A stretch of DNA of 64,000 nucleotides from Ditylenchus dipsaci (GCA_004194705.1 SADC01001341.1:186001-250000); one strand, 5' to 3'; positions 37,321 through 49,904 are shown, numbered from the stretch's first letter. Numbers and translations are program-made. The notes: a model not told the origin generated them from the sequence alone.

Positions 37321-37672
37321 GTAAGAGTGTTAGAGTGTTCTGTTCTATTTAGATAAGAAAACTCCAGTTTCATTCAGTTAGAGAAAACTGAACAATTTCC
37401 TCCGTGATCCGCACGGACACACCTCTTTAAGATAAAAAGTGAAAGTGAAAAAATGATTTCTTCAAAAAGCCACCTGTTGGCCTGGAAGGCCACCTCTTGC
37501 CAACCCTGGTGCAGAATAATCCGGTTAATCGCACATTTTTCATTAATTTGGTTATATTTAACTACACACCACCACACAGCTGACCTTATTCCTAGTGTGA
37601 TTTTAAAAGGCAGTTTTCGGATTCCTGAGAACCTCCAAACCAATGAAAACCTCATATGAAATCTTTTTGATA

Positions 37673-38131
37673 TAGAGTCAAATCTCGATTTAACGCCACC
37701 CTTTGGGACCGGCCAACAGGTGTCTGTGTCGAGGGTTCATTTCACTAAACTTTAGTCAAAGCTGACCAAATTGGTAAATTTCGTGTATTGACGTTATGCT
37801 AACTGCGTCCAAATTTGGACGCAGTTAATATAACGTATAATGCCAAGTTTATACGCGCCAATTCAAATTTACGGCGCTGGTAGCGAATAACAGAATTTCA
37901 GGTTTATGACGGTTTCGAGTAGTTCAGGGCGGAATTCTGAGCGATTAAGCCGTTCAAAATATAAATAGTAAATTTGAATCGGCGCGTATAAACTTGGCAT
38001 TATACGTTATGTTAACTGCGTCCAAATTTGGACGCAGTTAACATAACGTATACGCACCGTAAATTTTTGGGTCGCGTTATATCGAGGGTGGTGTTATAAC
38101 GGGTTGGAGACACATCGAGGTTTGACTGTGT
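37673..38131. mobile_element. Composite pogo-type MITE with palindromic insert
   Basis: GAGTCAAATCTCGATTTAACG on the left and CGAGGTTTGACTG on the right resemble the TA-flanked MITE ends. Inside lies a palindrome made of TTAACTGCGTCCAAATTTGG words (37795-38050). Confidence 0.5.
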
Positions 38132-38699
38132 GCTTGAGATACGGTCACCGTGAAATTTAAGAAAAATACAAAAACATTCATAATTTGTTTTGGTAACAAA
38201 GCACCGAATTTCTAAAATCAAACGCCTAAATTATTTTCTTCAACAACTCTTTCAAATGACTGCCCACTGATCGGATGCAAATACTGACCAAATAGACCAA
38301 CCGGGTACAATTTTTCGCGAAAGTAAAAAAAGTATGTTTAAACCACACGCTTGAGTTCGTCCTAACGGGCGCTGGCCTACCCTCAGCCTAATCTCAAACC
38401 TAAGTGTGTAAAAATTCGAGAAATCGAAAAAGTTGAAAAAAATCAACAGGGACCAAGGCAAAATTTGGAACTGTATCCGATCAGTATTTGTATCCGATCG
38501 GTAGTATACCCTTTCAAATATAGTGATGAAATCCAGCAGCTGATTTTTGTTGCTTATTTTATTCGTAGCCGCTGTAAAGAAACGCTAAACGATCTGTTAT
38601 CCGGTCACTTTTTTGCGATTGGATACATCACTTACGTTCACAGAGCCGCAAATGTTACGGTCGAACTAGAATGCGGGCCAAACCTCTCAATTTTTTAAA

Positions 38700-39379
38700 A
38701 AGCTTTTTGGATTCCATGATTTTCGAGTGGGCGCATTAGAACTTTGAAGCAAATCATCAATGGTTCAGTTCTGTCTAGAAACTCATACTTTTTCAGCGAT
38801 TATTTTGCTACCTAGTCAGCCTTCCAGTTTAGACATCGGCATTCCTATAATGAAAATCTAATCAATATAATTAAAGCGCATGCAATAACATTTCTGAGAA
38901 ACGAGCCATTAAAACTTTTTTGACCTTACTTACCGTAAATGCTCTATTGAAGGGACATGCCTGTTTAATTTTCAACCCCTAAAAAATCGGGAAATTTTTA
39001 ATCAAAATGGCCTTAACTACAAAATCATAGTCGAATAATGAGGAGGTGCACGTTTGTTAGAGAGTGTCCGTTTAATAGAGTACATACGGTAAAGTAAGAT
39101 CCCTAAAAACACCTTATTTTCAGGAAATATGGTTCACAGGTGAAGACAGAAACGCCGATCTATTTCCTAGATTACAAAGACAAGAGGAATGAGAAAAGTG
39201 CTATTTGAATTAGTTTTCCATCGCAATAAAAGATGTCTCCATAACCTTAGACGACCCAAAAACGACACTACCTACTATAAAATGCATAATTGCCGCTGAT
39301 CCAATACCCTTTATCGTACAGCAAACCAAGAGAACAACAGACAGAGCATAACAAATTGAGGTCCGAAAAATTGGGAATT
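38700..39379. other. Intergenic sequence downstream of lsm-8
   Basis: No exon is recognised. It includes a stretch (39210-39379) that follows the lsm-8 stop and is probably its 3' UTR; an open frame there is in another frame of the terminal exon. Confidence 0.4.
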
Positions 39380-41079
39380 TCAAGCTATCCAAATCGGTGG
39401 CAATGGCGGTGCTTTCATCTTGTCCAGGTCCAATTGCTTATCCAAATTCTCATCTAGTTCTCCGATAACAGCCCTGAAGTACAAAATGATAGTTCCTGAG
39501 TAAAAGAGACATAGAATAAATCTAAAAGCTTACACATTGTCGCCACGAACTATGTACAAGCCAAGCGGGATTTGAGCAACTCCGGCAGATTCGCTGAAAG
39601 CATTTCTCGGTAATTACTTAATTTCTTGAATAAGAAGACAGAGTATACCTGTAGACGCGTTCGTGAGAGTCTTCCAATACCAAGCTGAAAATCAACAATT
39701 ACCGTAGTTCCTCTAATAGCTCCCCCGGGGGAGTTATTTTTTGGATGACTTCTAGAGGGGGAGTTATTAGAGCGGGGGGAGTTGATAGAGCAGGGACAGT
39801 TATTTTTTAGTCACTTATTTTTAGTTATACCTGCTTCATGTACCGTATAACCTCTACTAATTATTCATGCCAGATTAATTTTCAAAATCGACAAAATTTT
39901 GGGTCGATCTCAAGATTTTGGGTTAGCCTAGGGATGTCAAAAGCGATTAAATTTAGTCTCTTTTATCGCTTTTCAGTATTTTCACTCTCCGTGGACACCG
40001 TAAAGTTATGAGAAACCGTTTTTCGGCCAGTTGTCAGCCAAAGTTAGCTCGGGAGTTGGGCTAGCTTGTCAAAACAAATTCAACCTCAAATTCAGCCAAA
40101 AATTATTTTTTTAATTTTTAAAGCTAAATATTAGAAAAATAATTTTTTTATCACTTTCTGGTCTTTTTAGCGCTTTGGACATCCCTGGTTTAGCCCCAAA
40201 ATCTAAAAAGCGGAATCGTGAGTTGAGAAAATACAATAAAAAGGTCCGCAAAATGTTTGCTCTAAGCTAAGATATGATTGTTCGAAGTCGAGAGGGTCGG
40301 TCAATTACTAGGTGTGTGTCACGGATAGAGCCCATCGTGAACAGCCCCCAAATAAATAAAACTAAAATATCAAGTAGCTTGTGGATGCTAATGCTCTCAC
40401 GGCTTTGCAATAAGGCTAAAATTTTCCGGTCGGGTTTTTTATGGAACTTGAATGTTTTGTCATAAGTTTTTATCCTGCTTCACTTTATTATTGTTCTACG
40501 TAAAATAGAGAGAGGAGATATTGGGCTACATTTTGTCGGTTTTGCTTTCGACCCAATGAGGTTTCCCTAGAAATCTTCTAGTGTCTGAAGAACAGCTTGC
40601 TCACGATATTTTAGCAGTCAACACGTCTTTAAGTTAAGTTAAAAGATTGTGTTTCAGTAAATATTTCGTCCTCGAAATTTTCAAAACGACGAAACATAAA
40701 ATTGCTACCTCTAGGCGGATTCGAAACTGAGACCAAAAAAAACAACAAAATCTAATGCTTCACTCTATACTACTAAATTTGAGTGAAAGTTTCCAACCGG
40801 ACAGTTTGCAAAGCCGCGGCCCTGTCACGGAGTGCACATTCAGAGTCATATACTTGGACGTGGCACACTTAGGCCACACCCCCACTGACAAAGAAAACTC
40901 AGAAAACTGAATCGAAACACTTACTTGATGGTTTGATCGAATCCTTTCAAAGTTCCAATGATGTTTCTTCCGTCGCCAGCTAAAAATAAAGGCAGGTCCA
41001 ATGGGTTCTAAATCCCAGAAATACACTTACTAATCACTGAGATCATCTTATTCATGAAGCTGTCAAGTTCTTGCGTCAT
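39380..41079 (-). CDS. lsm-8: U6 snRNP Sm-like protein LSm8, 5 exons, intact
   Basis: Subunit of the nuclear LSm2-8 ring that binds the U-rich 3' end of U6 snRNA for splicing. Exons on the - strand: 41079-41031 (MTQELDSFMNKMISVI), 40979-40925 (GDGRNIIGTLKGFDQTIN), 39684-39649 (LVLEDSHERVYR), 39593-39534 (SAGVAQIPLGLYIVRGDNV) and 39473-39380 (AVIGELDENL then the tail, stop TGA). Every junction is in phase and the product is 97 residues, against 96 in humans. The Sm1 motif (GTLKGFD..IN) and Sm2 motif (LYIVRGDNV) are present. The first large intron holds palindromic and AT-rich DNA. No frame errors, unlike cdc-48. Confidence 0.95.
39715..40924. other. Large lsm-8 intron
   Basis: Contains an inverted pair GGGGGAGTTATTT words near 39725-39800 and a stretch around 39950-40190 with CTTTTTAGCGCTTTGGACATCCC against GATGTCAAAAGCG. 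Also a B-box-like GCGGATTCGAAACTGAG at 40713. No further exon is seen. Confidence 0.4.
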
Positions 41080-42971
41080 TTCTGCTTGCCTGAAATTCAC
41101 AGTAACAAATATTGCAAACATTTGAAAAGGTCACATCCAAAAGCACTTGGAGATGTCGAAAGAAGTCTATGCAAGCAAAAAGGCTCAGATGTGCAACAAG
41201 TTTTTATTCGTGTTTTGCTCTTCAAATTGCAACAAGGAAACAGAACACAAACCGTTTATTTCTCTCGAATAAATTGCTTTCTCGATTAATTACGGATAGG
41301 AAAAACTTGTCAAAATCGAACTTTGACAAAACGAAATTCTCCCACCAAGGTTAGGTCTGAAAAATAGGCTACTCCAATTTTCAGACCTAACTTTTAGACA
41401 AATCCTATTAGGCTGATCTTTTTTGATGCTAATTTACGTCCTTCGGAGTCTGATTTTTCTTTTTTCGCAGCTCATTTACCTTTTTTCATCTAATTTGTTT
41501 TAATCAGCTAAAAAGCGGCAAATAAGCTCCTAACAGACGTAAAAACTAGCTGCAAGATCGAATCAACTGCAAAAAGACGTGAATCAGCAGCAAAAAGGGA
41601 AAGACCTGCGACTCGCTACAAATTGTGACTCGCTACAGTTTTTTCAAATTGGCGCGTTTTGATGCTCAGTCTGGGACACACGTTTGAGTCCGTCCTAACG
41701 TGCGCTGGCCTACCCTTGCCTAAGCCTAAGGCCTAAGTTAAAAAAAGTTAAAAGAACATGCAAAAAACAGTCAAAAAAATGAAATAAAAAAATTCAAAAT
41801 TGTAGCGAGTCACAATTTGTAGCGAGTCGCAATTTTACCGAAAAGGTTCGATCTATCTCTTTGTGAAAAACCTGCTTTTGTCAAGTTTGGCTTACCTAGA
41901 TTACGCGCCAATTTAAAAAACGAAGCGATCACAGCCAAAAAGTGCGAAGAAATTTTAGTTTATAAATTGATAAATTTCCCCAAAAAGACAAAATCGCGTT
42001 TTTATTTTATTTTCCGTGACTCTTCGTTTGTATGAACCGGAAAGCAATTAATCAATGGAGAAGTTAAAAAACAATGATTTTCGAAATATTTAAGGCACAT
42101 TTTGTAAGTTTTTGTTTGCAAAGTTGTGAAGTGGGGCAAGATTCGTGTGTGGATGTTATAGGCTCTTGTTTATCAGATTTTTTGCATGAAGCAATTACAA
42201 AGTTGTCAAAACAAAGAGATAACAATGGCTGAGTAGTAGTTATGATTGCAGAAGGATTGCAAAAGAAGAGGAGTAGGTTGTTTAGCAGAAATTTAGTGTG
42301 TTAACTAGTTTATTAGAGGAAATACCTTTTACCTAGCTGATCATAAAAAAATTATGAACTCTTTATTCTTAATGTTGGCAGTAATTTGTAGCAATAACTT
42401 GTACCAGCAAGTATGTGTCTATCTGTCAGAGATTTCTTTTCCAACAAATTAAGTTCAGAAAACAAGAGAAACAAGTCAACAAATAGGATCCCTAGTTTCC
42501 CATGGGTCAGTCAACAGGCATTATCCTTAGTTTTCCAGAAGACATATTTATTCATGCATTGCAGAAAAAAGTCCAGAACTGTTTAGAAAATTATTTTTCT
42601 GCAAAAAATTATTTCTAACCTTATAAATACCGCAATTACCTCTAATAAGGCAGCCCCTCTAAATTCAAAAAATGTGTTTGTGGTATTGTGTTTTGACCCA
42701 CTTTTAAATCTATTCTTCAGGCTTGTTGCCACTTATTTTATAGCTCATCTCATTGGCTACAAATTGGGTGGTAACTTGTCTGAGAGTGATCTGCGAAAAA
42801 TGGGTAAAAACACAATGTCAAGAACACTATTTTGAATCAAAGGGACCGTTTTATTAGAAAAAATACGGTAAAAACAACACCTATTGACTTGCCCAACAGT
42901 CTGAATTTTCATTCCTTTTCTGGTCAGTAGTGCTGCACCCGTTCCAAAATGTCATTGTGTGTGCGAAATTT
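41080..42971. other. Intergenic region with fold-back repeats
   Basis: A fold-back with ends TGCGACTCGCTACAAATTG and complement lies at about 41608-41835; each arm carries two copies of TCGCTACAAATTGTGAC. A second imperfect fold-back (42630-42875) starts AAATACCGCAATTACC. The 41071-41290 open frame overlaps the lsm-8 5' end on the opposite strand and is not convincing. Confidence 0.45.
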
Positions 42972-43362
42972 GGTACTTATGCTGTTGACGGCGCCACCCC
43001 AAATTTTCTTTTTTTTGCTTTTGCTAAAACATTTTTTGTATTTTTTGCTTTGTTCGTTCTTTTGCAATTATTTTTACTCCCTCTTTTTCTATTTCTCCTC
43101 GCTAGGAAATTTTCTTCTCCACACAAAATCAGATACATATCGCAGTCGTTCAAAGAGATTTTCCAAGGTGAAATTCCGAAGTTCTTCCATCGCTATTGAA
43201 AACTGAAAAATTACATAAGCGGTGAGAGCTAGCGAGGAGAAATAGAAAAAGAGGAGTAAAAATAATTGCAAAAGAACGAACAAAGCAAAAAATACAAAAA
43301 ATGTTTTAGCAAAAGCAAAAAAAACAAAAATTTGGGGTGGCGCCGTCAACAGCATAAGTACC
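42972..43362. mobile_element. hAT-type fold-back MITE (GGTACTTATGCTG ends)
   Basis: Perfect 8-bp duplication CGAAATTT (42964-42971, 43363-43370). Arms of about 170 bp include ACGGCGCC and T-rich stretches that encode Phe/Leu-rich artefact frames on both strands. Confidence 0.87.
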
Positions 43363-43394
43363 CGAAATTTTAAAAAAGACAGGAACCTATGTTC

Positions 43395-43906
43395 GGTAAA
43401 ATATCGATTGGTGACAATTTTGATTGGTGACTATCGATTGGTGACAGTATCGATTGGTGACTATCAATTGGTGACACTTTATGACGGAACTTTTGGAAAT
43501 TTTTAATGAAAACATCAATTTTCTGTGAAAAAGTTTTTGGAAATTCACCCTTTCAGCCAAAATTTCATTCTGAATCCGAATCCGTTGAGATCAGATCAAA
43601 ATAATTTTTATGAGGCGAGATATCCTTCTCAGTAGACCAGGGCTGCGACTTTTCTCATTTGTTCACTCAAAGTAGCTATATCTCAGCTTATAAAAATTAT
43701 TTTGATCTGATCTCAACGGATTCGGATTGAGAATGAAATTTGGCAGAAGGGGTGAATTTCCAGAAACTTTTTCACATAAAATTGATGTGTTTCATAAAAA
43801 ATTTCCAAAAGTTCCGTCATAAAGTGTCACCAATCGATAGTCACCAATCGATACTGTCACCAATCAATAGTCACCAATCAAAATTGTCACCAATCGATAG
43901 TTGTCC
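43395..43906. mobile_element. hAT-type fold-back with ATCGATTGGTGAC repeats
   Basis: Perfect 8-bp duplication CTATGTTC (43387-43394, 43907-43914). Each end is a 4-5 copy array of ATCGATTGGTGACA; the inner arms pair around a centre near 43650. Confidence 0.87.
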
Positions 43907-44152
43907 CTATGTTCTACGAGAAACAATTGCAAATGAGTGGATGGGTGGGGAAGAGGGTATTTTCTAGATAGTTATTTAAAAAAAAGCGGATTAATTTTAG
44001 CTAGAACTACATTTTTGTGTTAGAATTGTTAGAGTCCATTGTCTTCCTTGTTGCTATTTGGATGGAGGAGAAGAAGAGAGGCATTGTTCTTTTGGCAGTT
44101 GGCTAGTAACGTGGAGTAGCGGCAGCTGAAGCAGTCGAGCCGTTTTGGCGAT

Positions 44153-47100
44153 TCATTCCTGAGCAACTACTCCTGCACCGGCCTGGTTGTATTGGTCGTA
44201 TTGGCCGTTGGCTGAAAATTTTTATTTGTTAGTTTCCGTTTTTCCTATTTATACAGTTAACTGCATCTCATATCAAATTTTCACAGTTGGTCATACGGTT
44301 TCTGATCTCATAGTTAACTATTGTCACGCTATTTTATCACATTTTTATGTCAACCACTTACTTCCGAACGAGCCGAACGAGTTGCCAGTATTGCCACTCT
44401 GAGCATAGAAGTTGGCAGCAGCATAACCGTTCCAATCACCCCAACCGGAGCCAGAGCCACTCCCAGCCGACGCATACCCAGGCATTCCACCCATAGAACC
44501 CATTTGTGGCCAACCACCTCCTGCGTTGAACCATTGATTGGCAGAATTTTGCAAGGCCATTGGTCCACCTCGAAGACCACCACCATAGGCACGGATACCA
44601 CCCAGGGCACCACGAGGCAACATAAAGTTGTTTCGTTTGCTCTGAGGCACTGCTTTTTTCACATCGCACTGAAAATAACAAAATTTTAAAACAGAGAAAC
44701 GTGTAAAACCTACTTCACGAGCACCGAATGTCTGCTTGGAGATGCTGGCAGCTTTGTCCGCTGCATCCTCCTCCTCAAATACGATGAAGGCAAAGTTGCG
44801 TCTGGCTTTGGTTTGTTTGTCGAAAGGCACTCTATGTCCTCCACTTTGCCGTACTGTTCAAAGTGTTGCGCAACTCTTCCTCTGAATATAAAAAATAAGT
44901 TCTAATGAAGCTTCTACAAATCATTAGATTTGATGTCTAATTTTCCCACTTTTTGTTTTATTTAACTTTCGGTCTCAGTTTTTCTTTTTCGTTAAAAAAT
45001 TGGTGTTTTTAGAAAGCAAATAGTCAAAATGACTAATATTTCCCCGAATATGTCGACTAGCTGATTTTGAAAAGTTCCTTACTTTGGTCCCAGTAGGTGG
45101 TAAAATTTCTAGTGCTGTCGAACTTTGATATAGGGCCACCTTTGGCCGGTCCCTAGGGTGCCTCACATCGGAGGTCTAACTGTAGGCTGAATCTTTTTCC
45201 AAATCGGGTATTGACATCTTATAAACAATAAAGATCTAGTAAGAGTAATTAATATCCAAAAATATAAAAACGGGATGGAAAATAGGTAGTACAGTCAAAC
45301 TCCCATTAACGTCACTCCAAAAAGTTCGTTCCCGCCTAGGGTCCGACACTTTTTTCACCTCGATTAAAAAAATTCTGTTAGGACAGTCTGGCTGCAAATA
45401 TCGTCAGGATTCTGATCTTGCCAATTGTTTTAGCGAAAGAAAATTATTCTGACCTTAAAAAGGCAAAAACACCCATTAACGTAATGTTTTTTAAAAAATA
45501 TCTGTCATAACAGAAAAAAATTTTTTTAAAAAATCGAGGTAAAGAAAGTGTCGGACCCTAGGCGGGAACGAACTTGTGGGGTTACGTTGATGCGAGTTTC
45601 GACCGTATTCTAACCTTAAAAACTTTAATTGTAAAATTGTTAGACTGTAATCATGCTCAAAATAACTGTATATCCTCCCACCTGGATGGTCAGCAGGAAG
45701 TCCTCCAACAAAGACTTTCTTGTTCTCACGGCTCTTGGCAGGCTTGATCTCGCACTGCTTGTTCTTGATTTGTTGCTCCCGCTGAGCCAGCGCCAGCTTG
45801 CATGCCTCGGCGGTTGCAAATTCGACGAAGGCAAAACCACGAGATCGTCCTGAATAGAAATTTTCAGTGTCAAGTCGATTTTGATAAATTTATTCAGGCC
45901 TCAATACAAGTTAAGTAGAAAAGTTAGTATTTTACCAGTGGTGCGGTCAAATTTCACCTTTAAATAGCAAGTTTACAATAACCCAGTTAGTGGAAATGGT
46001 GTCAGCTAAGAACATACTTGAGCCTGTGAAACCTCTCCAAACTGCGAAAAGTATGACGACAAATCTTCGTTAGTCACATCATAAGCAATGCCGCCGACAA
46101 AGATTTTTCTGTAAATAAAGTTGTTCACCAAAAACTTTATATGACCATGACACTTTTATATTTTTGATATTTTTCAAGAAAATTGACCAAAAAATGGTTT
46201 GTATGATTTCACAGTGTCTGATAAGTGCTCGAAATTATGCCTTCACACTCACATTCTTAAAGGGCCTGACCTCTTCCTACTCGGTGGTCCCCCGCAAATT
46301 CAAAAATTTTCCCTTGATCATTGGACTTCTGTACGGATTTTTGGGCAGGAGTAAGATGCGGCAAATCACATTGCGACAAATCAAATTGCGGCAAAATCAG
46401 ATTGCGGCAAATCAGATTGCGACAATTCAAATTGCGACAAATCAAATTGCGGCAAAATGAAATTGCGGCAAAATCAAATTGCGACAATTCAAATTGCGGC
46501 AAAATCAAATTACGGCATAAGTGGGAGGGTCACATTGGGCTGCTATTTGGGTTGATCGTTATTTTATACGTTAGGTATTTTCGTTCACTTTGTGAGTAAA
46601 TATTTGTATATCATTTTTTCGCTTTCCTCCTGGCCTGACTTTACTTCTTTGCTTCTTTCAGCTATGGAAAACGAATACTGTACTATACTATATACTATTT
46701 GATTGTTTGCTGATTTTTGTACAGCTAGTCAATTTTTGGTTTCTAGCAAAATCTCACAAACAAGCCTGTTTAGACGGCAGCTTATTGAGACCACATAGTG
46801 GTGGCAGATTAAGCATTACTTGAAAGTTTCAAATTTGATTACTGCAATTTAAATTGTCGCAATATGATTTGCCGCAATTTGATTTTGCCGCAATTTGATT
46901 TGTCGCAATGTGATTTGCCGCATCTTACTCCTGCCCGGATTTTTCTGCCACGTTTCTAACAAAACTAGGCCTGAAATCAAATTTTAGGCTTAGTTTTGTT
47001 AGAAACCTAGCGGAAAATCCGTACAGAAGTCCAATGATCAAGGGAAAATTTTTGAATTGGCGGGGACCACCGAGTAGGAAGAGGTCAGGCCCTTTAAGGG

Positions 47101-48722
47101 GCATGCTCACCTGTATAAATTTGTCCCCGCCAGTTCAAAAAATTTCCGTACACAGTTGTTGCTCGATTTAACGACACCCGAAAGTTCGTTCTCGCCTAGG
47201 TCCAACATTTTTTTAGCTCGATTTTAGAAAATTTTTTGACCGTTTTCTTTTCAAGTCTGATCGTAAATATCGCAAGGATTCCGATTTTGCCGATCGTTTT
47301 CTATAACTTAATAATTTATGGTGTCGATTCTTCGACACCATTTTTGATGAAAGGGTGTCGTTAAATCGAGATTTGGATCGTTTGAAGTGAAAAATTTCAT
47401 GATTCTGAAAACGATCGGCAAAAACGGAATCCTTGCCATATTTTTCAGCTCGTGAGAATGCCCGGTTGTTAAAAGAAAACGGTCAAAAGTTTTCGAAAAT
47501 CGAGCTAAAAAAGTGTCAGACCCTAGGCGTGAAACTTGCCCTGCGAACAAGAATTTTTGTGTATATCCAAATTAAACTTTTGTGATACGATCATGAGAGA
47601 TCACAAGTTTTAACTTTTTTCGTTAGGAAACCAGAGATAAGTTATTTTTTAAGAAAATCGGAGGGCACAGAGGTGGTCGAAAATAACCAGAAAAGGTCTG
47701 GAACATACTTTTGCTTATAAACATACTTTTGCCCTACCATATAAAAAAGCTCTAAAGTTGTTTATTTTGAAAAACCTTTCAAAAAATCACAGAAATTTTA
47801 AGTCGGTATCAAGATTTTCTGACAGCTGGGATCAATAGAACCCACAAGACTACAAAAGGCAAAAAGCAATTTAAAAATTGCTCAAATTGTTTTACCCCGT
47901 CAATTTCATGACTTAGTTTTAAAAAAATTATTTGGTTTTCAAGATTATATATTAGAATGTAGCCTTTGATCTCAGCTTTCAACAAGCCGACTCACTGAAA
48001 TTTTAAAAGTTAAAAAAAAAGTCTTTGTATCAGTAAAATTGTTGAAAAAATTTGGTCTATAAAAAGACTTTTTTCTCCACAGTAAGTAAGTTAATGGCTC
48101 GTTGAAAAGCTGAGATCCAGGGCTACATGCAGGTATAAAAACTTCAAAAAAATTCAAAGAAGAAGTTGAAAAAAATATTTAAGAGAAACAAAATTTTACG
48201 ATTTGACGGGGAAAGTACTCACAGCCTTAAAAAATTTGGGCGCTACTGTAATATAACCCCCCCCCCTCTCCAAACGCTACTGGAATATACCTTCCCCCAA
48301 TAATTTTAGGCTTAGGAATTAGGATTAGCAATCAGGCTTAGCCCTTAGACTTTGAGCCTTAGGCTTAGGGACAACCCGTACTAAATTCAGCATTTTTCAA
48401 AAAAATATGGTTTCTGGGCTACCTGAAAAATTATTGAGGGGGAGGGTATATTCCAGTAATGTCAAAATTTGCTTTTAGGTTAAGTATAAAAATTCTCGAA
48501 ATGATTATTTATTAAAGATTGCACTGTAGATTATTTGGCGAAATCATCGTAGATTACTAGGTAAAAGTAGCTTCAACCCACCTGTCTTCGTTGCCCTGTA
48601 GTTGTTGTTGTCCTTGCGGTGTGGTTGTTGTTGGCCACTATGGGAGTGGGTGGAGTGTTGACTCCATCCTGCTCCACCACTCCATTCACGTTTTCCTGAG
48701 ACTGGTTGTCTTGTGCACCCAT
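44153..48722 (-). CDS. sqd-1: Squid-like hnRNP A/B RNA-binding protein, 7 exons
   Basis: Two RRM domains and a Gly-rich tail, as in Drosophila Squid and related hnRNP A/B proteins that control mRNA splicing, transport and translation. Exons: 48722-48582 (Gln/Asn-rich N-terminus), 46108-46018 (RNP2 KIFVGGIAYDVTNEDL), 45957-45936 (22-nt microexon, VKFDRTTG), 45848-45682 (RNP1 GRSRGFAFVEF and second RNP2 KVFVGGLPADHP), 44881-44714 (RRM2 with FDKQTKARRNFAFIVFE), 44668-44362 (CDVKKAVPQ then Gly/Met/Trp-rich) and 44211-44153 (NGQYDQYNQAGAG, stop TGA). All GT-AG. Three single-base gaps (about 48600, 44860, 44826) disturb the frame. Introns 1 and 4 carry MITEs. Confidence 0.9.
45292..45605. mobile_element. 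pogo-type MITE in intron 4 of the hnRNP gene
   Basis: CAGTCAAACTCCCATTAACG to GCGAGTTTCGACCG between TA dinucleotides; both arms contain the TTCGTTCCCGCCTAGG core and its complement. Confidence 0.78.
46261..47093. mobile_element. TTAA MITE carrying a nested hAT MITE
   Basis: TTAA on both sides (46257-46260, 47094-47097), ends AGGGCCTGACCTCTTCC and complement. Removing the nested element leaves about 231 bp, like the 30279-30505 copy. In intron 1 of the hnRNP gene. Confidence 0.85.
46343..46936. mobile_element. hAT-type MITE with ATTGCGGCAAA repeats (copy 1)
   Basis: Ends GGGCAGGAGTAAGATGCGG and complement; 8-bp duplication GGATTTTT (46335-46342, 46937-46944). The empty site GTACGGATTTTTCCGCC is seen in the sister TTAA element at about 30343, proving the insertion. 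The arms are arrays of AATTGCGRCAAAATC. Confidence 0.92.
47094..48581. repeat. Rest of hnRNP intron 1, old repeats
   Basis: A pogo-type relic with CGTTCTCGCCTAGG at about 47152-47530, a diverged palindrome around 47700-48200, and an inverted pair of GCTACTGTAATATA/TATATTCCAGTAATG near 48240-48470. No exon seen. Confidence 0.45.
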
Positions 48723-48948
48723 ATTAGAAGACTAAGATTAGCTCAAACAAAATTTTTTTATAATTTTCTTTAGCAACCATAACTGAATGGCTCACCTTTT
48801 AAATCCCAGAAATTTTACCGGAAAGTGTTGTTACGAGAGAGTTATATAGAAAGAGAGAGAGATTACAAAAGTTGAGTGATTAGAATAGCCTTTAGAAGAC
48901 TTAAACTATCTAAAAAATACCTGAAACAAAAATTTGCTTTAGCTGCTA

Positions 48949-49350
48949 ATGGTTGAACATACACAAATACATATAGTTCACAGTGCTAAAGTTGTAATGC
49001 ATAAAAAGCTCATTACATTCGTACCATTTAGCAACTGCCATGGCCACCGTATTGCAGACAAGCCGGCCCAAAAGTATTCTGTTTGGGACAAAGATATGCG
49101 GAAAAATTATTATTATTTTTTGGGCAAAGCTTTTTGCCGCTATTCGTACAAGTGAGTTTTTTTCGGTGTTTTCTCAATCGTAAATTTTTTTCCAGTGTCA
49201 AGAAGATTTCTCAAGGATTCCATTTCGGCTAGTGAAAGGGCCTTCAAAGAGTTGCCTTGCGTTCTCGGAGACTTCATAAGAAATCGTCTGCAACCAGCAA
49301 ATACTGCTTCACTTGTCCAGCTCAGAAACTCTTTTATGAAAGAAATCTAA
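48949..49350 (+). mobile_element. hAT transposase 3' fragment
   Basis: Two exons: one ending at 49151 (AFCRYSYK, donor GTGAGT) and 49195-49350 with SISASERAFKELPCVLGDF, then RNRLQP and SFMKEI, stop. This is the hAT C-terminal dimerisation region (SASERAF core). The rest of the element is not identified. A close relative is at 56659-56820 on the other strand. Confidence 0.65.
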
Positions 49351-49904
49351 AATCTTTGTTTTGTCCGCGCATTTGTTGATTTGATGTTACTGTTTTGCGA
49401 TAGCCGTAGATTAAATAAATAACTGCTAATTTAGTCAAAGCTAATTTCAGCCCCTTATTTGGACTTAATCATTGGGACACCTACCCGGATCGTGAAGTGG
49501 TCTACAAAGTTATAATCACTTCCAAAGGCTAAACAAACTATACTATTCAACCCACAATAGTGTGCTAAAAGCGGCTTGATAAGAACAAAACTTGGTTTCA
49601 AATATCGAGAATTAAGAAACTAAGCTAGTCCCCTTTCCTCCAGGCTGATGTGCAGCTGGACAAGCTCGAATCTCAAAGGAAGGACCCTGACTGTGACTTG
49701 GGGAACTTGGAAAAATTTGTTTTGCGTATTCTTGTGGAGCGTTCCCAATTTCCTGACAAATCTGGCTCCCCAGCTCAGAAGGTCCACAAAATGCGGTAGA
49801 AGGGTCACTTAAAGTTCTAAAAACACCTCGATACCGGTATCGTGGGCTTTGATAATTGACCCTTAGGCCATGGGTCATTGATAATGAACAGATAAAAGAT
49901 AAGC

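Noticed and set aside
39210..39392. 60-codon - strand frame with a hydrophobic stretch after lsm-8
   Set aside because: It overlaps the terminal lsm-8 exon in another frame and the 3' UTR; LSm8 homology fixes the correct frame.
42930..43355. Phe/Leu-rich frames that look like membrane segments on both strands
   Set aside because: They lie in the paired T-rich arms of a fold-back MITE, so one strand mirrors the other.
44321..44689. 122-codon + strand frame rich in Thr/Pro/Arg
   Set aside because: Antisense of the Gly-rich hnRNP exon 6.
46164..46600. Open frames with LRQIKLRQ or CRNLICRN repeats (also at 54534-54900)
   Set aside because: Translation of the ATTGCGGCAAA arrays, present on both strands, inside non-coding hAT-type elements.
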